Of a stretch of 64,000 nucleotides of DNA, positions 40,701-51,412 are shown piece after piece. The stretch is taken from NCBI GenBank assembly GCA_029204225.1, contig CM055110.1, positions 33,565,874 through 33,629,873 of the forward strand. Reading direction: 5' to 3'. Under the pieces are notes generated by a model. The model was not told the DNA's origin and searched no databases. It saw nothing but the letters and a program-made list of their open reading frames with translations. This DNA is from Diphasiastrum complanatum. Taxonomy: Eukaryota > Streptophyta > Lycopodiopsida > Lycopodiales > Lycopodiaceae. The position numbers and the translations under genes were made by a program. Position 1 is the first letter of the stretch. Each line of letters opens with the position of its first letter.

Positions 40701-43700
40701 ACATGCAGAATGAGTTTGACCGTAATGCATTGCAGTCATTAGAGGATGCCATCTGTATTGCTAAAGTCTAGCACTCCATGATGGTCATCTCTAGAAGCAG
40801 CATCCACGTGGTAACCTGTGTGAAAAAGTTTCAAAAGAAGCAAGCTAGAGCTGGCATCGACTCCATTCCTTGCAGTACTCGCATATAAGTGCCAAATCAT
40901 AAGCCAAAAAGTGAGTCTCATGTGACGGCTTGGATAGACAATCTTTGCAACCAGTGCCAAAGCCAAGGCACATTGCTAAATTTTGTTCATACAGATTCAG
41001 TACTATCACCTCTATGCAGTTGGTTGAATTGCACTCGGGTAGTAAGATTTCTTTGGTTCAAACTTCCATATCACGAGGTAGTGAGTATATGTCATTTGAT
41101 TGATACAGTTTTTTATCCCAATAATATCTGTTTGTGAAATTAGAATATATCCACTTTCACAAATTTATATAGAGAAGTCAGTGATTTATTTTGAGTCAGA
41201 GAAAAAAAGTTAGGGAAAACAGCCAATGCACTTCTTGACAACAATCCCTCACATAATTTCATTAATAGTCAGCTATAGCAGAAGGTGCAGTTTCCCACAG
41301 ACAACGGTATTCACCGATATGTTTGCCAAAGGAGCAGATTCCAAAATTTGGGATAGGCTTCTCCCAAACTAGAGCTTCAGATGCAAGATCAGATCGAACT
41401 TCAATGTTATTAACATCGATAAGACCAATGTAATTTAAGAAAAGAATGGTTTTATGTTAAATTTAGATCTTTAGATGTAGACTACAAAAACGATCTCATA
41501 AATTCTGTTCATAACAGTAAAAAGATGTCCATCTTGAAAGAAAAAAACATTTTACCCCAGTTGTGTATTTCTCAGTTGGAAATAATAAAGGGTCTTAAAA
41601 CATCAAAGTATGATCTGTTTCAAACAATGCTGAAGTCAGATATGGATTTGGAGGTTGTGGATTCTTGTAACTACAATTCAGACTTGGAAATTTCTAAGAC
41701 GTTACATTCTAAAATTAGGTTATGATCATAACAAATACAAGATAAATCTTCAAGGTTGTCCAGATTTTCTTGATAGTGACTCATTTTTATAAATGAATTG
41801 ATTGAAGTCTACCTCCCTAAACTTGATCTAAAAAAATAAAATAAGTAGAAAATGGTTCTAATTCTTTCAGCTGCCAGTAAGTTTTGTTTTAACTTCGTAA
41901 ATGTCCACAATCTCCAAGAAAAATAATTTAAAGCAAAAAAGTACAACAGTTGGATATGGTAGCACCATTGTAGCTAAAAAGGTTCAACTAAAATCATCAG
42001 CTTGGCAAGCATTTGAGGATACCAAAATATTTAATTAGTGTGAAATTGATTCAAATTGTGATAAGCTCGTGAATGTTTATACGCAAATTGGTATAAACTT
42101 GTAGTATAAGAAGCTCATCTATTACATAAACTATTGAGCTTTAAGACACTTTCTAAGTGTGCACTTGCAGCATAGGAAAGACATATTACATAATACAAGA
42201 AGGACAACTTACCAGTCGTCTCTATCAAAATATGATCGAATTTGTCTCGCTTTGTCTTCAAAAGTTCTTCAATCATTCGAACTAGATCTCCTCTAACCGT
42301 GCAACAAAGGCATCCATTGTTAAGCATTAAGATGTCTTCAGTTCCACTCTTTTGTGCAACAACCAAAGAGCTGTCAATATCCACCTCCCCATACTGCAAA
42401 AAACAAGTAAGAAGGCGACCTTGCTCAAGCACTAGCTCACAACTACACACGCGCACGCATTTCTTTGTGAGATTGGAATATATCCAGATTCACAAAATTA
42501 AATGTCTTTTCCATCTCCAAATCATTGACTATTCTAACCAAATCACTAGGTAAATATTAACGAACAATATGCAAATCAATTTCCATACAAATTTCTTGAA
42601 CAAATTGGATCGCACAATATCAAAGACATGGTACACTTTCTTGCTTTGCAACCCAAGAAAGAAAATGCCTCCTTAAGATTAAGGTTCCAATTGGAACACT
42701 TTCCAATTTTGGACACAAGGATTCATTGGAAACTATTCATAGCACAAGTTAGTTGGTACTGGACCTTACGTTAGGGGATACCCTTAGTGGTAGATAAACA
42801 TGCATGAGGAGTTTTCGAAAGCATAAGCACTCTTGGAAATGTGGGTTGGGAGTCATATAAGAGTGGGCTTGGACATAATGTCAACATCCCTCCTTCAGGT
42901 GAGGCATGAACGTGAGAAGAGCCTATGGATTCTCTGATACTTAGGTGAGGTAACTCCCTGAATGAGTTGGCCTTTAGTGGTATGGGACGGCATCAATGTT
43001 GTCATTGTACTCCAGGCTCCTATAATGAACTTCCATACACCCATGCTAGTGCCAAAGTTTGTCATACCCGTATGCCACAAAATGCATCGGTTACAAAATA
43101 TATGACATGAAAATTGTATGTGCCTTATAACATATCGATGATCTCTTCTTACAACACGCCAATGTGATTTTCTTAAATCGGTTATAAACTAACTTAAGAT
43201 GCCAACAAGATCTATAATATACGGTGACTAGCAAGTGTTAAAATAGATCTAATAGTGTTCATTTAAGCAACAAGAAAATAAACATTATTTATGATTTTTG
43301 TTATTGGGCTTGGAGTGTCGATTGGACCACTGATTAGGCATAACTATTCCTCAAGGGCATTGTGGGTGCAAAGACAGAATGATCAAACATGGGCCTCGAG
43401 ACACCACCAAACTGAGAAAAGAAAGAAAACCCCAAAGAAAATCTTGCAATCCCATTTTGTTCCTACCAGCTTTTTGTCCTCTTGTGGCTCCAACTCCCAC
43501 ATGGCATTCTTCATGATAAACTTGAACTCTTCATTTATAGCATGTCTCCATACTTACCGTTGAGAGGCTTAATAAGAACGTGGCTCACATTCACTCAAAA
43601 TAACAACCCTTCAAGCATTTTTTTTGTTTTGTTTGTGACTGTTTTCATTCTCTCGAAGTTCTTTTACCACCTTATCGACTTATATCACCTTGATGTAGCA

Positions 43701-45409
43701 TTTGTTCTCCTATAGTCTTCATACGATCATGGCAGCTTCTTTTGAGGTTAGGAGAAGGTGATCTTTAGATGTCTTCGTCTTGATTTGGCGTTGAATCTTG
43801 TTTGCCAATAGATGGTCTTTCGTCTTCAGCAAGTGAATCATCATCAAGATCAAACACTTGTTCTTGATTACCAACTATTTTTCACAGACAATGTCATAAC
43901 TCTTACCAAAATCACATCTTGACTTGTGGTTATCTTCTGTGTTTGTAGGTCATACAACCCGTGTGCTTTCCCCTTGGTAGCATAACCACTGAAGATGGAT
44001 TTTTTTGAATTAACAGATCATTTACATGCTTTTATTGGATCCCTTTTGATCAGCCTTACAAACTGCCATTGACAACCCAAACAAAAAGGTCTTGCCTCAA
44101 GGCCAACAAGAGGAAATAGCATTCAGGCCACCATTAAGTTCAATAGTCAAGTTCCACAGTTTCAAGTAATTGCAGGCAAAATGCAAAGAGAAGGAGATTT
44201 TGCCTTGACAATCAAAAGCAATAGCATATGTCTCATCTCTTTGACAAAGAGAACATAATATGTGATCTACTATCTTCGCAAGCTATGTAAAAGATGAAAA
44301 ACATGATTGAACAATCAAGTATTTGCGAAATTACATCAAAACAAAACCGTCAAAAAGCTGAAAAAGTTCATTTTCTCTCCTTGAGGTCTCAAGTTCAACT
44401 CCACTCAACGGCACAAAAAGGACATACAAGAGGGGGGAAAAGCTGACAAAGTACCGTGTGAAGTTCAGAACCAATTTGCAAAGCCTAAACACCAGTTCAT
44501 CAGAATAGCTCAAGTTCACTTACCTCGTTTTCTATAACAGCAATCCGCTTCCCATGTTCTGCTGTCAGCACGTGATTGAGGAGAGTTGTCTGTCAGAAAT
44601 AAAATCTTGTCATATTAGGAAGGCTCCCGAACTTCAAAGTAAAATAATATTGAACGCAACAAGAGACTTAAAAACAGTTCAATTCTCGCAAGTATCACGG
44701 CATACGCATGATTCTCCAACTACCCCTACTCGGAAAGAAGTTATAAATCATTCAGTATCTAATAATCTAGCTGAGTAACCATTCACAATGCTGCCTCGCC
44801 ATTGAAATGAAGAAGATGATTAATCAAGTGTCCAAGCTAAAACCTCAAAAACATATAGACAAGCATTAAACAAACAGCACTCTTTTTTATTCTTAGCTGG
44901 CTGCACGCAGAACACCTCAGCCAATAAACTGTTGATAATTGCCTTCACCGAAATTTCTCAATAACTCGTTAACAACATGCAATATCATGAACAAGAATGA
45001 TACGTAAACTTAATCATCTCCAATGTAGACTGCAAAACACAGATTATTGATGAATTTACAGTACGATAATAAAAACTTCAAGATGGAAATTGACCTTGCC
45101 AGAACCAAGAAACCCCGTAATGACAGTGATAGGTACACGCAGATCATCAATATGTTCCTCATCTGTAACGGTCTCCTGTTGCTGCGATGAAGCAGCGCTG
45201 GTAGCAATTTTATTGTGGAATCTTATGATTTCCACCCTCGAATTTGCATATGAAAACAAATTTTTACTCCAGGTGCCATGACGCAAACGCAAACCCTCCG
45301 CAAATCTAAAAGAACATTTTAAAGTGTGTGGAAATCGCCCGGCTCTGGTAACTGTATCAGCGACAGAAGGCGTAACCAGCAAAATATGTCTGCATAAGGC
45401 AGAGGCCAT
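26746..45409 (-). CDS. CobW/ZNG1-type G3E GTPase, predicted plastid-targeted (10 exons, 467 aa)
   Basis: Exons: 45409-45095, 44589-44524, 42393-42213, 40261-40065, 39647-39597, 39417-39326, 39041-38953, 38469-38333, 27267-27163 and 26916-26746. All junctions are GT/AG with matching phase; total 1404 bp ending in TGA. Family role: zinc metallochaperone GTPases that load metal on client enzymes; this plant clade is usually assigned to plastids. Walker A is GFLGSGKTTLLNH (99-111), formed across the exon 1/2 junction. The metal motif is GCLCC (Cys155, 157, 158). ETTGLANP (185-192) is characteristic of the family, and NKID (252-255) spans exons 4/5. A His/Asp-rich loop covers about 318-358, then a CobW C-terminal domain (about 360-450). 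Residues 1-85 are basic and Ser/Ala-rich, fitting a transit peptide. An upstream in-frame ATG at 45472 would add 21 residues. Exon 3 has Tyr where relatives have Phe in FGEVDID. Intron 8 is 11,065 bp. Confidence 0.95.
27268..28900. other. CobW intron 8, acceptor-proximal part, no element recognised
   Basis: AT-rich; short ORFs only. No conserved domain seen. Confidence 0.35.
28918..29091 (-). pseudogene. possible C-terminal end of a Ty3/gypsy polyprotein
   Basis: The minus-strand frame reads LVGQIEDNDSWERVKSIQ, with a later EDVTGLREEECDVH. This resembles the end of gypsy integrases with a chromodomain-like tail (a Trp-Glu step followed by a terminal acidic motif). Weak, short and isolated; the rest of the element is not recognisable. 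Confidence 0.3.
29320..30116. mobile_element. hAT-type non-autonomous element (MITE), 797 bp
   Basis: Terminal inverted repeats CATAGTTGCAGCG (29320-29332) and CGCTGCAACTATG (30104-30116) are flanked by the perfect 8-bp target-site duplication GTCTGACT (29312-29319, 30117-30124). The subterminal zones on both sides are packed with GCGATTCG and CGAATCGC words, as hAT ends usually are. The interior has a GC-rich block of CCCCC/GGGGG runs (29,560-29,665) and an A tract of about 29 (30,001-30,029). No transposase. It sits in CobW intron 8. Confidence 0.9.
30125..32700. other. CobW intron 8, middle part, no element recognised
   Basis: AT-rich. Phrases resembling those at 29,050-29,300 (TTATCTCTG followed by GTACT) recur near 30,150-30,300, hinting at an old duplication. 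No coding sequence supported. Confidence 0.35.
32702..34510 (+). mobile_element. decayed hAT element with transposase fragments
   Basis: It starts CATAGTTGTAGCG at 32702, one base different from the MITE terminus at 29320, and continues with GCGATTCGCGATTCG subterminal words. The 3' terminus was not found. An open frame at 33296-33910 has a BED-like HFTRSRTRVRAHLLRVRG stretch, then a Gly/Pro/Ser repeat domain. Further on, 34274-34390 reads FTRLAGQFFYECGIPFVV, a stop (34349) and VFREFCAQMGSRG, matching the N-terminal part of plant hAT-like (DUF659) transposases, where the motif is a FFYxxGIPF type. Non-functional. The hAT assignment rests on termini plus this motif; the BED finger is less certain, because its Cys pair is not in the same frame. 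Confidence 0.65.
33627..33762 (+). repeat. 39-bp tandem repeat inside the hAT reading frame
   Basis: About 3.5 copies of a unit beginning GGGCCTAGTACATCACGGGC. It encodes a 13-residue repeat, GPSTSRAGHGTGV with variants, and keeps the reading frame. Confidence 0.85.
34719..34750 (+). repeat. (CT)n microsatellite
   Basis: About 32 bp of CT, followed by a CG-alternating segment and a C run. Confidence 0.95.
34751..35083. other. CobW intron 8, no feature seen
   Basis: AT-rich spacer between the hAT relic and the copia element. Confidence 0.35.
35089..36209 (-). repeat. 3' LTR of the copia element (1,121 bp)
   Basis: It begins TGTTGGATTTATC next to the purine tract and ends CTTTCCAACA at the target-site duplication. 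The 35,089-35,675 part matches the other LTR closely; the remaining ~534 bp (U3 side, with several GGGCACCTTTG words) has no counterpart there. Confidence 0.8.
36217..36717 (-). pseudogene. copia RNase H domain
   Basis: An open frame with YSDASWGGD, SLALSSTEVEY-type SIALSSTEVEYIAASQSIKE, CDNQSAIAL, a HIEIRYHYIR segment and VADIFTKASH: all the usual copia RNase H landmarks in order. It is fused directly to integrase sequence at about 36,720 by deletion of the intervening pol region. Confidence 0.9.
37275..37857 (-). repeat. 5' LTR of the copia element (583 bp, lacks the U3-side half)
   Basis: It reads TGTTGG...CAACA on the plus strand and abuts the primer-binding site on one side and the GATAG duplication on the other. 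Its two ends are inverted copies of each other for about 23 bp (GGAAAGAGGGGTGAAAGAAA). Confidence 0.8.
37863..38332. other. CobW intron 8, donor-proximal part
   Basis: No element recognised between the copia duplication and exon 8. Confidence 0.35.
40262..42212. other. CobW intron 3
   Basis: 1,951-bp AT-rich intron. No element or coding sequence recognised. Confidence 0.4.
43380..44012 (-). pseudogene. Ty1/copia pol relic in CobW intron 2
   Basis: Minus-strand frames read IFSGYATKGKAHGLYDLQTQ then KITTSQDVI (about 44,010-43,920), the end of a copia integrase. Further on, WRHAINEEFKFIMKNAMWEL then LVGTKWDCKIF (about 43,560-43,440) is the start of a copia reverse transcriptase. Stops and frameshifts separate them. 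No LTRs seen. Confidence 0.75.
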
Positions 45410-45765
45410 GAAACCTGAGCTCCGCAGTGCAAACTGCAGAAGCAAATCAATGTCAGAAAAAAAGCAATGCAACCATAGATGGCAGGATCAATGACGCTCT
45501 TTCGCAAAGCAGTGAGCAACCAATCCAATCGATCAAGGTAACCGAAATCTGGAAATGGATGTGGATTCCAGCTATCAACAATTTGCAAGAAGATCGTCAC
45601 TGATGAGAAAGAATATGCAAGAAGATCGTTGCTCACGAGAAGAAACGAGCAGCAGCACATGTAAACCCCAAATCTTCCATGATAGATAAGAAATGAATGA
45701 CCTTGGGTAAACCCTAATATTACCCTAAAACCCAAATACTATTGTAAAGCCATGTTTAACCCAAT
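45410..45765. other. 5' flank of the CobW gene
   Basis: Probably contains the 5' UTR and core promoter on the minus strand. No confident TATA box was identified. An upstream ATG at 45472 is in frame with the gene. Confidence 0.35.
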
Positions 45766-45845
45766 GCCTCTTGGTTTCCAAAGGAGCCTCTAACTTGGGA
45801 TCAGAGAAACTATGATGCCCACCTTACCAACTCGGCCAACCCCGT
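45766..45845 (-). mobile_element. tRNA-like short SINE, copy 4
   Basis: The minus strand reads GGTTGGCCGAGTTGGTAAGG (very close to a tRNA box A), then a diverged core and 3' TTTGGAAACCAAGAGGCA. No clear target-site duplication. Confidence 0.7.
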
Positions 45846-46735
45846 TGAGATAAGCCAACGAAAATGGGCACTAATGTTTTGAATTTCAAATATTTCATCT
45901 CTCTAGTGACCTGACTTGACTTTTGAGTTACATGTAATGACATCAGAGCCACTCCCTTGACACAACTTTGTTCAGATTTTCTTTGAATATGGGGGTGTGT
46001 TTGCTTGAACTCATTAACATGCAAAGAAATTGGATGTCATGGAAGACCTTCCAAATGGCCTAACTTTCCCTTCCAAACATTCTTTCAAATGACATTCATT
46101 TGGGGAAAAAAAACATTTAAAAAATGACATCTCGTGGAGGAAGGACCTTCCAAATGGACTAACCTTCCACTTCGAATGTTTTTTTCAAAACTAGTATCGT
46201 AAGCCCAACGACAATGATTTGGTGACTAGTTTAAGTCTTGTAGCAAAGTTTACATTAGATTGATTCATTATTGACACAAGAGAAGTCTTTGTGATAATCT
46301 AAGGAATTGTATTTTTGGCTTATGCAACAAGGCATAATTAACCATGTTCTTTGTAAAGGCAATGAGGTACACATATTGGGTCTTTATCTGAAATAAGTTG
46401 GGTAAGAAAGTACTTCGAGCATTAGTAGTTATTGTTTACTATAAACCTATTTTGAATAACATAATGTTTTCAAATTTTCAAAGCATATACAAAAACAGAA
46501 GCGCCTTTTCATAAGTATTGTAATTCAATTCAAAAACCTCGTAACCTTAGTCTTAATTTTGTATCATCTCAATATGTGCTTTGCCAATTCCCAACTTAAC
46601 AACAAAGGGACGTTGAAGATCAATAGCACAAAGAACCAATGAACATTTATATCTGTGCATATGAATCTGATCAATCCAATTTTGAAATAAGTCCCCAACT
46701 AAGGCTCGGGGATGATATGCGCAAGCATTTATGCT
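45846..46735. other. intergenic, no gene recognised
   Basis: ACCTTCCAAATGGCCTAAC and ACCTTCCAAATGGACTAAC lie about 105 bp apart (near 46,045 and 46,148), an old short duplication. Nothing else. Confidence 0.35.
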
Positions 46736-46739
46736 TGTG

Positions 46740-46975
46740 CGCACCGGATTGTACTGCCCCCGCGCCCAGTACGTCCTCGCATCCCTCACCTCGCATTCTC
46801 AGGCCCTCGTGTCCCAGGCACCGCGACGTCCACCTGCTTGGGCAGCGGTGCCCACCCGTGTTGCGCCACCTATCCCGGGTAGCGGTGTCCACCTGCCCGA
46901 CGCCACCCGTCCCGGGCAGCAGCACATCCTGCCCATCGCCCACCTGTCCCTGCCCAGAGCCTAGTCTGCAACACA
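46740..46975 (+). repeat. GC-rich island with degenerate ~40-bp repeats
   Basis: Sharply GC-rich against AT-rich surroundings. Blocks such as GGGCAGCGGTGCCCACC, GGGTAGCGGTGTCCACC and GGGCAGCAGCACATCC recur at about 40-45 bp. ORFs on both strands lack recognisable domains. Confidence 0.55.
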
Positions 46976-47696
46976 GCTGCTCCCGTACGATTATTTTGTT
47001 TTGTTATGTGCAAGTAAGATTTCTTTTTTTGTAACTTTTTCTTGTATACTATCTTCCTTGTATTGTATATTTTGTTTTCTCTTTCTTTTGTATTGCATAC
47101 TATCTCAATGCATCCATGGAAGAATGGCCATAATTTTTATCTTTGAGGATACAATTACCTGCACGGTAGCGGCCCCTCGTGGAAGCGAAATAGCAGTGTG
47201 GCTAGTCAATCTGTAATGATAATCCAGGTAATTTGTTCTGAGCTTTTGGTTGCAGTTCTTGTCTATTCTACAACATGTACTTACCCAATCATGTTACCCT
47301 ACCTACGGCCAGTTCTACACGCTATCCTAACAACACTATCTCCTAACAATCTGTCACTCGTCTGAAGGGCATTTTCCTAACTGTAGGTCGCTGGAAAGTA
47401 AGCCATGTATTAGGCTCTTGACAGTCACAGATCTACAAGCCCTGAAATTGTTGATTATTCACATTTTTGGGCATCTTTTAGTTGTCTATTTTTGCGCATT
47501 TATAGTACTATAGGACCACTAATTTTTAAGTAGATCTAATTTGTCCATCGCTAGTTTGGAGGCCAATCTTACAAATCTGTAAATTGTTAGTCAAAAAGCA
47601 ACCACAAACTTGGGCCTAAAAACATTATCTACAAAGAACATAACATTACATCGAACTCTTCTAATGGTTTTAGGGTTTAGGGTTTAGATTTTAGAT
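46976..47696. other. intergenic, telomere-like repeat next to the palindrome
   Basis: No gene recognised. TTTTAGGGTTTAGGGTTTAG at 47,668-47,687 contains plant telomere-type TTTAGGG units, directly outside the palindrome's left arm. Confidence 0.5.
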
Positions 47697-49433
47697 TTTA
47701 AGCACCCTTATGTGTAGCATGAACCTTGCATTTTGTGGCATTCTACCTAATTGTAAACCTTGTCTGTGAGTTCATTTTTGGCCCTATCCACCTCTACCTA
47801 GGTTAGGATCAAATTTGCGGCCTTCTGAGATATCTACCTATGGCCATCTTTGCCTATGTTTTCAAACCTATGAAGTATGGCATATGCTTGTGGCCATTTG
47901 TCAGGGTTTTCAAGCGACCTACAAACCCTACTTGAGTGATCGATTGTCTACATCATTACCTTGCAAAGGACAGAAGCAAGGTGGCAAACATAGTAGAATC
48001 AATTGAAGCATTCATAACTAGCACTTCTTCGCTTTCCGACTACATGCATATAGGTATGGCTTTATCTATTTTCAATTCGTTTCATCTCTGTCATTTTTCG
48101 TAATCATTTAATTTTCGTATGCACTTATTGTCAGTTGGAGTATGTTTGATTGCAATTTATGCTAGTTTCTGTACCAGTTATCGAATGGGTTCGTAGTGTA
48201 TTAGTGACTTGATTAATATTGTGAATCATAGTTGATCTAAATATTCATTCGACGTTTTTGAAACGATTGTAAGAGGTTATATTAGTTGTAGTTCTTGTCA
48301 TAATCTCCACACTAAAGTAAGAGTTCGTATCATGAAATTTTAGATTTCTTTCTATTTTTCAGCAGTGTCAAAATTCCGACACATTTAAGATCCGTTGGAT
48401 TTCGAAGGAAAAACAAACACTGTTGGATTCCGACGGCAACATGGTCGGGCCGTCTACGGTTTTGTCGACGGCCACGTGGTCAAGCCATCGGAATCCGACA
48501 TCCACCTGGCACAAACAAAAGCCTCGAGAAAAAAATTCTCATTTTTTTTTTGCCACGTGGACGTTGAAATCCGACGTCTACGTGGCAAAAAAACACCGAA
48601 CAAAAAAAAACTCATGTTTTTTTTTTTGCCATGTGGATGTCGGATTCCGACGGCTTGACCACATGGTCGTTGACGGCCACATGGCCATCGAAATCTGACA
48701 GTTTTTTTTTTCCTTCGAAAGCCAACGAATTTTAAATGTGTCGGGATTTCAAAATTGCTGAAAAATAGAAAAAAATCTGATTCCATGATACGAACTCTTA
48801 CTTTAGTGTGGAGATCATGACAAGAACGGCAACTAATATAACCTCTTACAGTCGTTTCAAACACGTCGAATGAATATTTAGATCAACTATAATTCACAAT
48901 ATTAATCAAGTCACTAATACACTACTAACCCATTTGTTAACTGGTATTAAAACTAGCATAAATTGCAATCAAACATACTCCAACTGACAATAAGTGCATA
49001 CGAAAAATAAATGATTATGAAAAATGACATAGATGAAACGAACTGAAAATAGATAAAGTCATACCTATATGCATGTAGTCGGAAAGCGAAGAAGTGCTAG
49101 TCATGAATGCTGCAATTGATTATACTATGTTTGCCACTTTGCTTCTGTCCTTTGCCAGGTAATGAGGTAGACAATCAGTCACTTAGGTAAACAGATGTTG
49201 TAGGGTTTGTAGATTGCCAAAAAACCCTGACAAAGGGCCACAAGCAAATGCCATACTTCATAAGTTTGAAAACATAGGCAAAGATGGCCATAGGTAGATA
49301 TCTCAGAAGGCTGCAGATTTGATCCTAACCTAGGTAGGGCAGATAGGGCCAGAATTGAGCTCACACACAAGGTTTACAATTAGGTAGAATGCCACAAAGC
49401 GCAAGGTTCATGCTACACATAAGAGTGCTTAAA
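47697..49433. repeat. long near-perfect palindrome (two ~860-bp inverted arms)
   Basis: The left arm (from 47,697, AGCACCCTTATGTGTAGCAT) is matched in reverse complement by the right arm (ending about 49,433, ATGCTACACATAAGAGTGCT). Further paired landmarks are TATGGCCATCTTTGCCTATG with CATAGGCAAAGATGGCCATA, and ATGCATATAGGTATG with CATACCTATATGCAT. The centre is near 48,569 at TGCCACGTGGACGT / GACGTCTACGTGGCA. The arms differ by scattered substitutions and short indels. No transposase frame. The inner part is rich in CCGACGG and GGCCACGTGG words. Confidence 0.92.
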
Positions 49434-49459
49434 AAAAATGGAAAAAAAATATCTCGTTT

Positions 49460-49696
49460 TTTTTTGCCACGCAGATGTCGGAATCCGACGTCCACATGGC
49501 ATGTTTTTCGAGAATTGTTTTTATCAGCTGGTTGCCGGTTTTAGGCTTGGCGTCAGATGTCGACAGATTTTAACTACGACAGATTCTGACGAAACTATTG
49601 TGACGTGTTTTTCGACGCCTGCATCGATTCAAAAAAAAATTAAGACGCGATTTCATGTCGAAAAATCCGTCGAAAATCGTGGCAATTCTTGTAGTG
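49460..49696 (-). mobile_element. CACTA-type transposon terminus
   Basis: The minus strand begins CACTACAAGAATTGCC at 49696, matching the plant CACTA (En/Spm) terminal consensus. Inward lie repeated TCGACG and TTTTCGACG-type subterminal words. It also contains a third copy of the palindrome's centre word (GATGTCGGAATCCGACGTCC near 49,475). The opposite terminus was not identified. Confidence 0.6.
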
Positions 49697-49958
49697 TCTG
49701 TCGATATATCGATGACGTTAAGAAAGAGATATCATGTTGCGTTACAATTGGAAATCAACTATTTGATACTGAAATTTGATACCACAAATTGAAAAATATG
49801 ATATTGTGAAAATCATCAAATGATATTGATTTGATAGCATGAAATATATCAAGTATGTTAGAAGATTCTGGTGAAGATTCCTCTAACGGATTCCAAATGC
49901 CAAAAGCACCTAACGGATATCAAGTGAAGGAATCGAGCTGCCAAACTACACTATGGAG

Positions 49959-50985
49959 TGTTGACAATTAACCAAGGAGGAGTTCCAGAACCCAGATTTA
50001 CCGGAAATGCCAAGATCAGAAGGTCGACAAGTCGTAGACCCCGGCTAATGAGCAAAACCAAAGCCTCTGGTGCCTCTCCAACATATCTTACGGCGACAAG
50101 AATAAAAGCATGGCCGAGTCGGCAAAAAGACTCAGATCTAATTGTAAATATAACGTCAGACACTCTAAGAACGTGCACTGTACTCGTAAGCCAATGGCAC
50201 GATTAGATCTATCCTTCAATGGGCCAAAAATAAGAAAGGACCCAAGTAGTTTAAAATGCATTTTGGCTCATAACAATTTAAGATAGTCAAGTTGTTATGG
50301 CACATGGTTTTTGGGTGAACCAAAAACTCTAACTCTAGCTTTGTCTATAAGTAGGGATGTGACACCATTTTGTAATCAATTTTCACTTGTAAAAATAGAG
50401 ATTGAGAGAGAGAGAAGATAAACCTCCTCCTCCACATTTTGTTACATTGTGAAGCCCTCTTATTTTGCCATTGTATGTTTGGTTGTGGATAAATGAATGC
50501 TTGTTTGTTGTTTCCTAATTATGCTATCACACTAAAGAAGATCACTAGCTCTTGCTTTGATACATCAATCCACAAAATCCCACATTTGCAAAGTAGGTGT
50601 TATGAGAAGTGATCAATAAGATCCATTAGCTAGGTTTTCCTTCCATTGCACTCCTCCTTTGAGAAGATAAGCCTCAAGAGGAGAATATCTAGTGCTCAAG
50701 AAGCCTAGATTCACCAAGGAAGCCAAGATCCAAGAAGTGGATCTTCACGAAACCAAAACCCAAAAAGAGCCAAGAAGAATGTCAAGCGTCTCACCCCTCA
50801 TCTAAGCTATTCCACATCAAGATTGACACCCTTGGTAGGCATACATCTTGTTTAGAGCTGTAGCTTAACCCCCCTCCCCATTGGATTGAAGCCCATACTA
50901 CACAACAACTCCCCCGATTGGAGATCCAAACCTCTTATTGCCCTCTTGATCGCGATAATTAGGGAGGGATGGAAAGGGTCCAACA
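49959..50985 (+). repeat. Ty3/gypsy LTR (5' LTR)
   Basis: It starts TGTTGACAATTAACC and ends GGGTCCAACA. Internally, a TATA-like TCTATAAGTAGGG (50,344) is followed by a short GA tract, as at an LTR transcription start. It is followed by TTTATTTGCTGGGGAGATGG, a decayed version of the gypsy primer-binding context. The exact start is inferred. Confidence 0.5.
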
Positions 50986-51065
50986 TTTATTTGCTGGGGA
51001 GATGGTGCTAAGCTACTATTTAGATGGGTTTTAGTTGCTTTCTGCTTGAGTTTTTATTGCATTTT

Positions 51066-51350
51066 TGATAGGTTTATTACTCGCCCACACATTTTTTCTT
51101 ACTTTTTTGTTGCCCTCTTTACTTGCCTTTTTTCCAAAGAGCTAGGCAGGGTCTAGGCTCTGCTCTGTGAGCTCGGCGAGTTATAAATTATAACTCGCCA
51201 TCAGTACTATTACTCGCCCAGTAGCCTTTCTCGCCAAGTCACTTTTAGACACCATTTTTAGGCCAACTTTACTTGTCGTCAAAGCAGGGTGATTAGCAGC
51301 CTCAGAGCTATCATTCTAACGACCGACGAGTTATAAGGTTATTACTCGTC
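51066..51350 (+). repeat. array of TTATTACTCGCC / GGCGAGTTATAA words (leader of a gypsy element?)
   Basis: Several copies of TATTACTCGCC, TATAACTCGCC and GGCGAGTTATAA within 300 bp, some adjacent in opposite orientation. The same words fill 57,836-58,170. The position just after an LTR suggests a retroelement 5' leader. Confidence 0.6.
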
Positions 51351-51412
51351 ACGAGTCTAAACATATTTTTCAAGTCTTTGTTATTTCTTTGATACCTTGT
51401 AAAATTTGAAAC

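Noticed and set aside
46639-47034. 131-codon plus-strand ORF over the GC-rich island
   Set aside because: It is carried by degenerate 40-bp GC repeats and has no domain; a competing frame of similar length exists on the other strand.
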